Positions 13,899 through 25,200 of a stretch of 64,000 nucleotides of DNA are shown piece after piece. A model generated the notes under the pieces. The model saw nothing but the letters and a program-made list of their open reading frames with translations. It had not been told where the DNA came from and ran no database searches. Position numbers and translations under genes: made by a program. This stretch comes from Gymnogyps californianus. Its lineage: Eukaryota; Chordata; Aves; Accipitriformes; Cathartidae. The DNA is taken from contig NC_059480.1 of the NCBI RefSeq assembly GCF_018139145.2, positions 15,996,428-16,060,427 of the forward strand. The letters run 5' to 3'. The stretch's first letter is position 1. Each line of letters begins with the position of its first letter.

Positions 13899-13904
13899 AT
13901 TAAA
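13899..13904 (+). terminator. Poly(A) signal of the sense solo LTR
   Basis: ATTAAA lies about 200 bp after the LTR TATA box, where the R-region signal is expected. The LTR is in the same direction as FGF12, so it could cause premature polyadenylation within the intron. In the other LTR the matching site reads ATTCAA, so the hexamer is lost there. Confidence 0.45.
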
Positions 13905-16900
13905 CTGTTCTTATCTCAACCCACGAATTTTACTTTTTTCCGATTCTCCTCCCCATCCCACGGGGGGCAGGGGGAGGAGTGAGGGAGCGGCTGCACGGTG
14001 CTTAGTTGCCGGCTGGGGTTAAACCACGACAGCAACAAAAGAAAGAAGAATTTCAATACCTAGGGGAACACTGGACCAAGTAGTTAGGGATATTGTGCAC
14101 GTTTAAGACCACGTTAGGCAAATATCTGTAAGAGTTGGTTTTGGTATATTTGCTCCTGCCTCAGAGCAAATAGACAGATTTGAGGTCTCTAGAGATACTT
14201 CCTGGCCCTGAAGTCAGTGATTTATGTGACAGCAGTGTTTTCACATTAAAATGATGCTTTGCTGCTTGAGTGTCTTCTAAGCAAAGACATTTCGACTCAT
14301 ATGCTGTCCTCATCTGTACATCTGCAGTCACTGAATTAATTTCTGTATATGCATAGCAGGCTGTAGGCACAGGCACGTCACTGACCTGGGATGGGGGGTT
14401 GTAGAGAGTCTGTGTATTTTAATTCTATTCAATTCCTCTTCTTCCACTTTTTGAGACCTGTTTGATTACCAATGGCATTACAAGTCATTGAGCACTGTTA
14501 ATAACCCCAGTTAATCACATAAGCACATTTCCCCTTGAAAGAGTTCAAACGGTGAGAGCGAGCACAGCCAAGTTTAATGCCTGCGCTGCAGAGATGATGT
14601 GCTCCCGGCCTTTGCTGCTGGGCTTCGCTGCAGGGCCGTCAGGACCAGGCAAAAAAGAGCTGCAAATGCTTTAGCACCTCTGTAAGTTGGGTCTCCTGTA
14701 GTCTGGTTGCTCAGATGAGGCTGAAGATTTTCGTATGGTTTTGGACCAGGATAATAATTATGATCCAATTTTGCACACAGGGATTTGTTTACTGTATGTT
14801 TTTTGTTGTATTAGAATTCACGCCTCATCCTACATCCTGTTATTATTAATGAGCCATGTATATAACATATTATAGCCACTTGTAAGTCTTTAATAGCACT
14901 AACAGTTATATTACTTACAGATCTTTATGCATCTTCTGCTTCATCTACATTGTAACACAGCTTTCCAATAGTATTTGGATGTGGAAAGATGCTTACGGAA
15001 GCTTTGTGGGATTTACAGACGTGCTTAAATGACTTAAGTGCCTAATTCCCTTTGACGCTCAGTGGGAGCCAGGTGCCAAAGCTGTTTCATAGCCTTAGTA
15101 AGTAAACGAACTACATGTCAAAACTGCTAAATATCTGCCTTGGGAGATGGGCATCCAAGCATGTACTGTACTCTGGTACAGTCTGTCTATGACAGTAATT
15201 AAAGTAGGAAAGACTGATGCTTTTAGGTCTAAAAATCCAGGGCCAGATTTCCACTTGTGGTCATCCACTGTGATATTACATATACAGATCTGAAGCCATT
15301 AAACTGGGGCTTATTACTGAACTGATGACAAAATTCAAGGAACCACTCAAAATCAATTCATTTTAATGCCAAGGGCCTCTGACCCTCAAACCTGAAACCA
15401 CATCTGGCACAGAAAATGGCATGGATTGGTTCCAGGCCAAACTTAGAAAGGTATGAGCTGCTCTGCAAAGTAGCTGCGAAGCAAAGGAAAGGAAAATGTT
15501 ATGTAAAAAATGAGATGATTAATATTCATGCAGGTGCTAAGGAGTGACATTTTGATTCCCTAACACCAGTATTAGCATTTTGCTTTTTGTCAGCAAACCT
15601 GAATTGATTTTTGGCTCAGTTTTGCCCTTTGAGGTAAATCCATGGTAATAAAGTTGTACTTTCACAGCTTACTGAGTGTGCATGCATGCGTTAGAAAAAG
15701 GTGGCTGTTTCGATGTAAAATGAGAGTCTGTATAAAAAGTAATGTAGCAAGAAACCTTTTAGTAATAGCCATTTCTGTTAGCCACTGGTTTGTATTTTCG
15801 TGGTAGCTAGATAGCCTGGGGCCAGGAACATGCAGGATAAAGAAAAGTTCATCTTCCCAAATTCAGATGGAAACTCGAACAGGTAGAGGGACCCTGGAAA
15901 GCAGTTGGAAGGACCAGCGGGATGCTCGGACAGGCAGTGCCGGGCTCCGTTACTGCTCCGTCCTGCAGGAAAAGCCAGCTGCAGGGGCTGTGCCTGGAGT
16001 GGGGCTGTCACAGCACAGAGGTCCCCGGAGTAATTACTTGGGAGGCACAGTTGTGAGAGGTTATTTGCCCTGCTGTTGAGGTTGTCTCAGTTTAAAGAGC
16101 TGCACAGTGAAAATATCGTTATTGGCAAAAGATCTCAGAAGAATGAGTATCTTGCAGTGCAGCTGAGCGTTCACTGCCTGCTGATCAGTTGCGGGACATT
16201 TACGCTCTGATTAGAAGCTGAGTGTGACGCTTTTTGTTTTCAGAAACTCCCAGTTCAATCAACCACAGGAGCACACACTGGCTGGCAGGACACTCAGGAA
16301 ATCAGCTGGGAGCCAGGGTGGTATCTCCAGCTCTCATCTTGTTTCACTCTTATTGCCATTGCTTGGTGACTCTTGATTTGAAAAATATTGGCTTAGCAGA
16401 AATGGGCTTGTCACCTGTCCAAATAGCCAATCTCCGATACTCTGAATGTCTAAAGGATTTTCACTAGGCGTGACTGAAGGACTCATCAATAATATAGAAA
16501 CAGCATTTAAAATACAGAGGAAAGTTTTGTCAAGCGATCTTCAAGGTCAGAGGAAATCAGAAAAGTTTTACCCATCTGCGAGTAGTGTATTTGTCTTCTT
16601 CGAAGGTATAGAAAATTGCAATTAATATTATACCTGTATTGACAGAACAGCAGGGAAATCCTGCTGTCAGCCACAGCCAGCCACAACCTATCCCCTCCCT
16701 GGCAGAAGTAGAAACCTTCCAAGAACAATCTCTGGTGTCTTCACCTAACACCAAAGTGGTTGCAACTTTGCATAGGCACCATCAGACCAAGGTGAACGTT
16801 CAAAATCTGATGAGGTCCTTGATGCTTCCTTCCAAGATGGAGACAGTGCATGTCAGTGTTTTTTCCAGTCTCCACAACATCAATGAAATATTCAGACTTT

Positions 16901-17332
16901 GGGAATCATTGCCCTAAATACTCCCTTACTTACAGGAGGGATGACTCTGACGTCATAAATTCCCTGGAGAGCCTGGTCCCTGGTTTCTGTGCCGCCAAGC
17001 GATGAGGAGACATACACACTGCAATGAAATCCTTGCAGACAGACCAAGCTGCAACACCACTTTCATCCTCTCGACAAGTATATGAATTTGGACAGAATCA
17101 AACCTAAGAAGCACAAACCGCGTAACCCAATGGCACCAAACTTGCTGTCTGTGCAGAGACCCTCTGTTAAAAATGGGCCTTTCTCCTGGAGCTGTCAGGT
17201 CCCCTGCTTTGTCACAGAGCCACCCTGGTGTGATGGGACATGGAGGCTGTGGCTCTGCCAGCCACACTCCTTCCTCTGTCGCCTTTTCCATCCATACCAG
17301 GCCCTGCCCAGATTATTTTTTTAAGATTTCTC

Positions 17333-17347
17333 TTTTTTTTTTTTTTT
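17333..17347 (+). repeat. Poly(T) run
   Basis: Fifteen T follow a T-rich lead. No retroposon body could be recognised on either side, so this is listed only as a homopolymer. Confidence 0.8.
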
Positions 17348-20300
17348 GGTGGCACATGGCTATATCAGTTTTAATAAAGATGGGAAGCAAGGACCTGAAT
17401 GCATCTGTTGGACCCTGAGCTGGGTTAGGAGTTTGCTTTCTCTTGCTTTCTCTCAGCAGTGGTGATGCTGCCTTTGCTGAGGCCAAGATCTAGTCTCAGT
17501 GTGGTTGTCCTGGGAAGACTCTTGTTTGGACAAGGTGGGAATCGATGAGCAAGAGTTACTGAAATTCTCTTTGGTGATCTGCTCTTAAATACAGGGATAA
17601 ACAGAAGAGAGGAGATGCCTCTGTCTGCTTGCAGTGGTGCAGGCACGTTTTGCATATCTGTTGTTGTGTTTTTAGGCTAAAGACGTGATGAATCCAGTAG
17701 CTGAGGGGAATGATTATAAGACAGCAATTTCCTACTAAGAGAAAAAAGTACTTTTGCTACTCCATGTGTTCAGGTGCTGTGGGGTAGTGGATATAAGTCC
17801 ACACTGCCAAACCAGTGGGGTTATCTTTTGGGGGAAGGGAGGATTGAGGTTGCTTTGTGTTTCAATTTCTGATTGTCTTTTCCATGTGAGCATGGGGCTG
17901 CCCACAGTGCTCTCGCAGCTCTGGGATTGCCGTCAGTGCATGCTGCAGAGGAGAGCAGCCAGCCATAGCACGTGAGCTCTGCTCTCCTGCTCTTTCCTTT
18001 TCTCCTATGAGTGGTGACAGCCTCCTTGCACTGGGGCCATTATGTGCAAACCCCATTCAGTCCCGGCGATACACTCAGGGTCTGAATTTCTGAGTATGGT
18101 TGCTCCTGACCATCGATCGCTGCACACTACCTCTAACTCTGTCCTTTCTTGGAAACAGCTTTTTCATGGAAATTAACCTGTTTGGCCAAAGATTCTTGCT
18201 GTGGCTGTTTGGATTATTTTCAACAGAGTGAGTTGACAGCAACAGCAATAAACTGTCATGTGTTTGGGCAGGAGCCATGTCTCTGCAGCACTTACCAGCT
18301 GTTGCGAGAGTTGCGTGTGGTGTCGAGGAGTTGGGGGTAGACCTGGGGGTTTTTGGCTGCAGAAGTGTGGCAGCAGGACAGGACACTCCTTTTTCACACC
18401 AAAATTTCCCCCAGGCAGAAGCAGAGAGGTTTGGCCATTGCTGAGGTTTCATCCAGGGTAGCAGAAATCCCATGCAAGCAGCCGCTGCACATGTGTAGGC
18501 AGCACAATATATACAAGTCAGCCTGGTGTATCTAAAATGCTGCATGTGTTGAACTCATCCAGCCTTTTTATGCAGCACCTTTACAGTACTGATGTACTAG
18601 GACACGCTGAATATATATGTCTGCTGCGTGCGTTCCTATTTCCCGCAGGGGAGCGACAGGGATGGCTCAGCCTTAGCCCAGTGCGGCAAGCACTCCCGTG
18701 TCCCGCGAGGCGGTGGGGATGGCGTAGCTGCGGGGCCGCCCTGCTCGCCTGCGGGTGGGTCAGGGCTGCGAAGATCCCCCAGGAGGATCCCTGCTGGCTC
18801 TTAGGGTGGTTTGAGAAGTGCAGAATCTTTCCCAAATTCCTACCACTAGCACTAAGAAGAGGTGATGAGGGCTGCTTATGTACCATGGACTGCACGTGTG
18901 AGAGCAAGGAGGGAATGGGAAACCCCCGTGCCATCCCATGCTGGGCATGAGATAGCCTGGTCTTCTTAGCCCAGGCTGGACCAGTTCATAGCTCCTAGCT
19001 CCGGTGTTGTCCTGTGTGATTAGGCTGCCAGCCAAGGGGCTTCTGTCTGTCACTGCTCTGTGCCGTGATGCAGGGTTGCAGGAGAGAGAGGGTAATAGAT
19101 GTGCTGAAATCAGTTGCATGAAACTTATTTCATGTGTGCAGCACTTGGAGATTTCTTGCTGACTGCCGGGCCTGAGGCTCTCTGTGTTGGGACGAGACGT
19201 TGACAGTGACCTTTGTCCTGTTACTTTCTTGCTCTGTCATGCCGGCGAAGTTTCCCATGGGAGAACAATATGTCCCTTTCTAATTATGCTTAAAAAGCCC
19301 TTTTCCTGTCTCACATTTCTGCGTGATGGAAGTTGCCAAAGAGAAGTTGCTTCTTACAGTCAATTGGAAGTTGAAACAAAGGGGGGTTGTGTCTAAATGT
19401 TTATAGAGTATGGCATAGTGTGTGTGACCTGTGCCTGAAGGACGCGTCAGAGCAGCTGAATTTCTGGGTGATCTCATTTGTCTAAAACTGTGGCTCAGGA
19501 CCAGAAGCTTGCTGTGGTGAAATAAAGTGCCAGGGAATAAAGAAGGAGGAATCAGGAGTGGGAAAAAGATAATGTAAGTTATGAATTGAAGGAAGGGGAA
19601 GAAGTTGGTATGATGTGGCATTGCCCATATTGTGAGACTGAAGAGACAAGTTGTTTGGGGGTTTTAGAGCAAACTGGCACCCTGAAAAGCATGGGAGAGA
19701 GCACATCCTTTTCCCAGTCTGAACAGCCCTAAGAAGAAACACTCTGCAGGGTCATCCCTGAAAGGGCTATTGTTGGATATGATGAAGATGAAATCACTGT
19801 GCTTCCCTGCTGTCCCCAGCACATTTTCTTCCGAAAGTGCAGTCAGTGCAGTTGTTCTGCATGACCTGTGAATGCAGACACATCTCCCCAGTGCCCTGTC
19901 CCCGGGTGCACACCTTTAGCTTTCAAATGGCTTCTGGAGTTGCGGGATTGCCTGCCACACCTCAGGCATCCCCGGCTGCTCTGTGGTCATCAGATTTTCA
20001 TAAATTGTCTGGTTTCAGCAATTCCCCTTATAAATACTCCTGAGTATCTGGCCACAAATTCCTAAACCCACAATATTCTAGTCACTGTCTACACAGATTC
20101 ATCCTTTGTCCCAGCATTGCATAGGTGTGTGGAGCAGCTAATACAGGGGGAATTTGCTTTATGAATGATTCATGCTGGGATGACCCTCATCCTATTCAGT
20201 TCAAAATGAACAGAAAGAAACAGCACAAATAGAACTGGGACAAGAAGAGGCCCTTGAAGCACTGTGGCCATCCCGCATTGCCTGTCATTGCTTTCTGTGG

Positions 20301-21002
20301 TTTGTGTCTTCACATGGTGCCAAGGGATGTTGCAGTACCTCACCTTGGCGCCTTTTGAGGAGCCACAGCTTAGAGGGATTGTGCTGGTGAAGCTGTGAGC
20401 TGCATCCAGCTCTGTTTTGGCTTTTGAACACCAGGAGATGCATGTGTTGAAGTGCAGCAGCAAGGATGACAGTGCACTTCATTCTTTTGCCTACAGGGAC
20501 AACAGCCCACTGCTTGAAGCACATGGTGTTCAGGAGCTTGCCACATTGATTAAGGGAAGGCATATCAGGCTTTGACAAGTTACACTGGAGGCTGAACATT
20601 GTCAGCTGTACAGTACATGCTAGCACATAGATTGCATACATAAAAAGCTATTTATCTTTGCAAAGGGAGAGACTGCTGCTGATGATAGGGAATTCATTTC
20701 CATGGACCTTTCGGGGCTTTTTGATGTGCCTGTGCTTGGCATTGCTGCTGAATGACTTCATGTTTCCCAAACATTGATACTGCTACTGCTAGAGTCAGAA
20801 AAAAGAGACGGGCCACAGCAATGTTGTGCCTCAGTGCTGGGGCTCTTGGGCTTAGAAGGTGATGTAGGGTGGAGCTTTCCTGCAGACTGGACGTAAAGGG
20901 CAGCGTTTTGTGGCTGCACTGAATCCTGCTCTGTCTGGCATGCCAGTGCCTTCCCATACTGGCCTGAATGGGGCAGAGGAAGGCTTTTACACTGAAAGCA
21001 TT

Positions 21003-21099
21003 GGGCTGGGATTCAGAAAATCCAGATTCTGACTCTGACACAGCCTTTCCAAGGATCTTACGCAACTGATCTCATTTCTCTGTGTCCTTTACTTCCTCA
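21003..21099 (+). repeat. MIR-like ancient SINE relic
   Basis: The order of phrases follows the MIR consensus as I remember it: gctgggattcaga near the start, then a tctgactctgacaca stretch, and finally tctctgtgtcctttacttcctca in place of the usual tctctgtgcctcagtttcctca. The match is diverged, as expected for a relic that predates the bird-mammal split. It could be another CORE-SINE. Confidence 0.5.
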
Positions 21100-21634
21100 C
21101 CGTGGTGGGACTTTCTCCATCCCTTGTAGGACCTTTGTGTGAGGTAAACAAAAATATTCAGTTGCTCTGCTGGTAGGCACCATTTGTTTCCCTAAAGGGA
21201 CAAACCTCCACCCTTACTGGTGGCATTATGGAGTTGATCCTGCTTCTGTCCCACTGAGCTGCCAGTGTAAGTGTGAGTCTAGCACGACACAGACAAGTAT
21301 CACGATGGTCAAAATTACATTTGGCAATTTCTTTTCTGCCTAAAATATGACATTTTCTTTTGCCATTTCCTCCCACCCACCTTGAAATCTCGACACAGGC
21401 GAATTCTCCATGGGCCGAGACCTGACAGGGGCACAGCCTCCGCCGAGCTGGGCAGCGAAGTGCAATCCTGGAGCTGATCTTCCAAGCCGAGCCCCGTCAG
21501 GAAACCTCCCTCCTGTAAATGTTTCCTTGAAGCCTCTCCTGGCTCAGACCCTTCTTGCCTCTCCTTGGGGAGCTATGTCAGCTCCTGCACCCTGCTGTGA
21601 ACACACCACGCCTGCCATGCTCGTGCACTCCCAC

Positions 21635-21700
21635 GGGAAGCTGGATGCTTTCCCTAAGCACCAGGACGGGAAGCTGGATGCTTTCCCTAAGCACCAGGAC
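21635..21700 (+). repeat. Exact 33-bp tandem duplication
   Basis: Two adjacent copies of a 33-bp unit beginning gggaagctggatgctttccc occupy 21635-21667 and 21668-21700 with no differences. The unit length is a multiple of three, so an overlapping open frame is kept, but nothing else suggests coding. Perfect identity in intronic DNA points to a recent duplication. Confidence 0.9.
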
Positions 21701-22189
21701 ACCACCGCCGGATCCAGCACGCACAAGCTCCCCACTGCTGGGAGCAAGGAGAACCTTTCACTACAAGTTTGCCCTGGTTTTGCACCTTTCCCTTGGTGCT
21801 GCTGCTGACCGCTGCCAGACTGCTGGTCTGGCTCAGTACAGCTGTTCTTAAGTCAGTTTTAATAGGCATGTTGGAAACAAAGATGACTCGCTGGAGAAGT
21901 TGGTATCCTCAGGAACGCCGCCCCGTCGCACAGCATGCCTATCGTGAGCGTATGTCTGGCGTCGGGATGAAACCCACAGCGCTGGCTGTGAGGCTGCGGC
22001 ACGGAGAAGGTTGCCAGCTGCCCGTGAAAAGCAGCTGATGGATCAGTGTTGCCAGCGGACATTGTCCCCTGCATCATGGCCGGTAATTGGTACATGGGGC
22101 TGCGCTGTCCTTTTATAATAATCGCTTCTTTTATCACCCTCTTCAAAGGTGGCTTTGCATACAAGACCAAGAGCAAAACCATAGCTCAT

Positions 22190-22260
22190 TACTTGATTGC
22201 ATAATTACATTCTGCTACAGCGTAATTTGGTTATGGAGGTAATTAAATGGATCAAGGTCA
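22190..22260. promoter_or_regulatory. Candidate enhancer with clustered ATTA sites
   Basis: Within about 60 bp there are TAATTA (22202-22207), GTAATTTGG (near 22222) and TAATTAA (22240-22246), which are homeodomain-type core sites. The surrounding intron is less AT-rich. This is a motif-based guess and needs cross-species alignment. Confidence 0.25.
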
Positions 22261-25200
22261 GCAGTAGGGCTCAGGACACAAGTGGGGGGAAAAAAAGGCT
22301 GAGAATTTTTTAGTGCAGAATACCACCTTGTTGGCATCTTTTGCAGCTCAGGTTAGTTTTTTGTGGCCCTGCTGCTTGTCCCTCTGGCCTCACAGGCAAG
22401 AAGTGATGCTTTTCACATGGCTTTTGACATGGTTGTGAGGTGACCAGCAGCAGCACCGTGGTCGGCTGGCTGGTGGGGTGCAGGCGGTCGGTTTGTTTGA
22501 AGAGCCCGCTTGCCTTCCTTGCAGAGCCTTTCCACAGGAGTCCCTTGAGACCCCTGAACCTGATGCCTGTGTCACTGGGGGCTTTGGGCTAGATTTTGGC
22601 TGGAAAGCAGAAGATTTGTAGCTCTTGGAGCAGTTGGCTTCCAAAAGAGCTTTGTAGTATGAGTTGTGGGGGAAAGAAATCAGAGTGTTATAAATGGAGC
22701 TTTGTTGAGAACTAGTATTGTGCCATAACAAGGACTGGATCAAATAATTCAGGGAGCCTCTTCCACACTGCACGCTGTCTGTCCTGCTGCATTGGAGCAT
22801 GGGCTGTGCTCCACCACGGCAGCTGCTTCCTGGATATGGACATGGCTGGGTGCAGAGACTTTTTTTCCTCCATTCACAAAATTGGGGAAAGAAGGAACAA
22901 AAGGCTTTAGTGTACGTCAAGACTTGTAAAAATGAATGTACATCCCTCAGAACGGTAACTGAAAGTAATTCACGCAACAAAGTTTGTGAGAGTTGAGCCC
23001 TTCAGAACAACCTAGTCTTTCTACAGGCTTCCAGAGCCTGATATGAATAAATAATTTAATGGCTATTAATGTGAACGCTGCTGATTTTGAATCTCAGCTC
23101 CTACCGTATTAAACCCTACAGCCAGCTCTGCCCTTAAGGAGCATTCTTTCTGCAAGGGCTTTGTATCCATGCAAATGTTATCTGTACCCTCTGAAGAGGC
23201 TAGAGCTAAAAAACGGCTTTTGAAAATGTGTAGCGCTAGGATTATCACGCCTCGTTTTTTATCAAATTTACACTAATGAAAAAAACAAAAGAACAAAACC
23301 CAAGACTTTTCAATATCAAAGTTAAATTTAGAAAGTGGACTTTTTAAAGCATCATTGTCAGTTGAAAGCTTATTTTTTTTATGACCAGCTTAAAAAGCAA
23401 AATCTCACAACTCTCATTATTTTTCTTTTGTGCCGCACATGCCTCATATTTTTTTACTGCCCTCTTCTAAGTAAAATGATCTCCATGGTGCTCTTACTTT
23501 CTGTGTGTTCCTCTAAGTGCATAGGCTTGTTGCATGTATTTCTGTGTGTATTAGCAGTTTCCTAATATGCTTTGGTTAGGTCAGTAGAGATGCAGTAGTG
23601 TAAAACTAGTAAATAAAGTCCAATGATTTTATAAGCATTCTGCCACTTGCCTGATTGAATTTCTGCTTCACAGGTTTTCACCTTCCAAACGCTTTCGTGT
23701 TGTGAAATACGCTGACAGTTGTTCGTGGTTACACTGTTCGTTGCCCTGTGTGACTGATTTGGACGGGGGGACACTGTGCGCCTGTTGCTGACCCCAACAC
23801 CATAGACTGTAGGGGCAGAAGTGACTGTTCAGGTCTGTTAGTATGAACACATCATCAGATAACAGAGTTTTGCTAAATCATTCTGCTTGCGTGACATCCC
23901 TGCCTTTGGTTGAGTTAAATCAGACACTTTGGGACAGGTTATCTTTGTGTCTTTTTCTCCTAGCACCAGAAGTTACGTTCCCCCAGGACTTCTACTCTTC
24001 TCCTTCGTTTCCCTTGTTATGAAAGAGATCATATCCATTTTAATTGAAACATTCATGAATCAGTGTTTATTCCTTGAACAGAATGTTTAGTCCAGCTTTA
24101 GTGATTCTTAGAGGATCCAATTCTGCTCTTGTTGCAGCACTAATGATTCAGGGCTGATCAGCATTGATGGAAACATATGAAAACTATGAAATATTGTGGA
24201 TAGTAAGAAAGGACTGTTATGCCTGTGAACAAATGGTTTCTCTTCTGTGGGTTTTTTTGGTCTGTTTTTTATTTTTCTCCCCCTGTTCTGGAGTAGCACA
24301 GAAGAAAACAGTAATGACACGTTCCTTCTTCAGTGATATAGCCAGGACAGCCCTGAGATTTTCTTCCCCCTCTCAACGTGTTTGCTAGAACAGATGAACA
24401 AGATTTCTTTAAAATTTATCATGCTAAGAAAAATGTTTTCAGACCTCTGAAGGATCCAGCTGTGACACGTAGTAAACTCCAGGCTTTCTGCAAGCAAGGT
24501 ACTGAGATTCAAATAGGCAGGCTTAACAACTGACCTTTGTTGTTCTCATTGCTAATGTAGCTATTTCTCTTTCTGGACGTTGATGGCAAGTGCTTTTTGG
24601 AAGGCTTCTTGTTCCTATATCCAGTGTGGCTGTGAGGCATTTCAGATCATAAAGGAACAATCTGAAGTGCAAACTCTGCACGGCAGGAGAAGAGGACCTT
24701 GTGTACAGCCACCACCCGGGTTACAGCATGCTGCTCACACCCCTGTTTTCCAGTGTGTGTTTAGATCAGAGTGCACACAGTGCCCTCGGCTCCTTTTAAG
24801 GATCACCAGTGTGCAGTAGGTCGCTGACATTTCACATCCATCACATGCCTACTTTATTATACCCTGTTGCAGTAAGCCAACTATCCCAGCCATCTCTGGG
24901 ATTAGTGTTTTAGTTCAGACCAGGACTGCACTTTTGGAGCAATCCCTCCAGTCACCCTCACATACAGCTCTTCGGTTTGCACCACAGAGTGGTTTTAGGC
25001 TGTACAAACTGGATTCCTTTTGGATGAAGCTAAACTGAAGGGTGCCCTCTGGGAGTGCCCCTGAAGTGCCACATATTCAACCCATGGGACCAGGTGGCAG
25101 CTAGACCAGACTGAACCCATCCTGAAATGTGTACAGTGTGAGTGTTCAGCCCTTGCCACCAACAGTTTCACTCTACGCATTTGGTCCTGCATTGTAGACA

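Larger units (their letters stand above)
13430..14031 (+). mobile_element. Solo LTR of an avian endogenous retrovirus
   Basis: A 602-bp element starts TGTCCTGGTTT and ends AAACCACGACA, giving the inverted TG...CA termini of a retroviral LTR. It is flanked by GTAAC (13425-13429) and GCAAC (14032-14036), a 5-bp target duplication with one mismatch, which is typical of ERVL/ERV3-type integrases. A TATAAA box lies at 13696-13701 and an ATTAAA poly(A) signal at 13899-13904, so U3, R and U5 order runs with FGF12 transcription. No internal retroviral sequence adjoins it, so it is a solo LTR left by recombination between two LTRs. The family resembles one seen in many bird genomes; I cannot name the subfamily without a library search. 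It matches the LTR at 28279-28865 but has an extra 11-base segment after position about 13517. Confidence 0.9.

Noticed and set aside
13782..13982. Short frame inside the sense LTR, similar to one at 28305-28535 in the other copy
   Set aside because: The similarity comes from LTR homology. It is not a retroviral gene; no gag, pol or env sequence adjoins either LTR.
18075..18545. 156-codon open frame on the minus strand
   Set aside because: No domain is seen and several overlapping frames occur on both strands.
22390..22980. 196-codon open frame on the minus strand
   Set aside because: It is the longest frame, but it has no recognisable domain, a Ser/Cys/Pro-rich composition as expected from GC-rich non-coding DNA, and no splice or promoter context.
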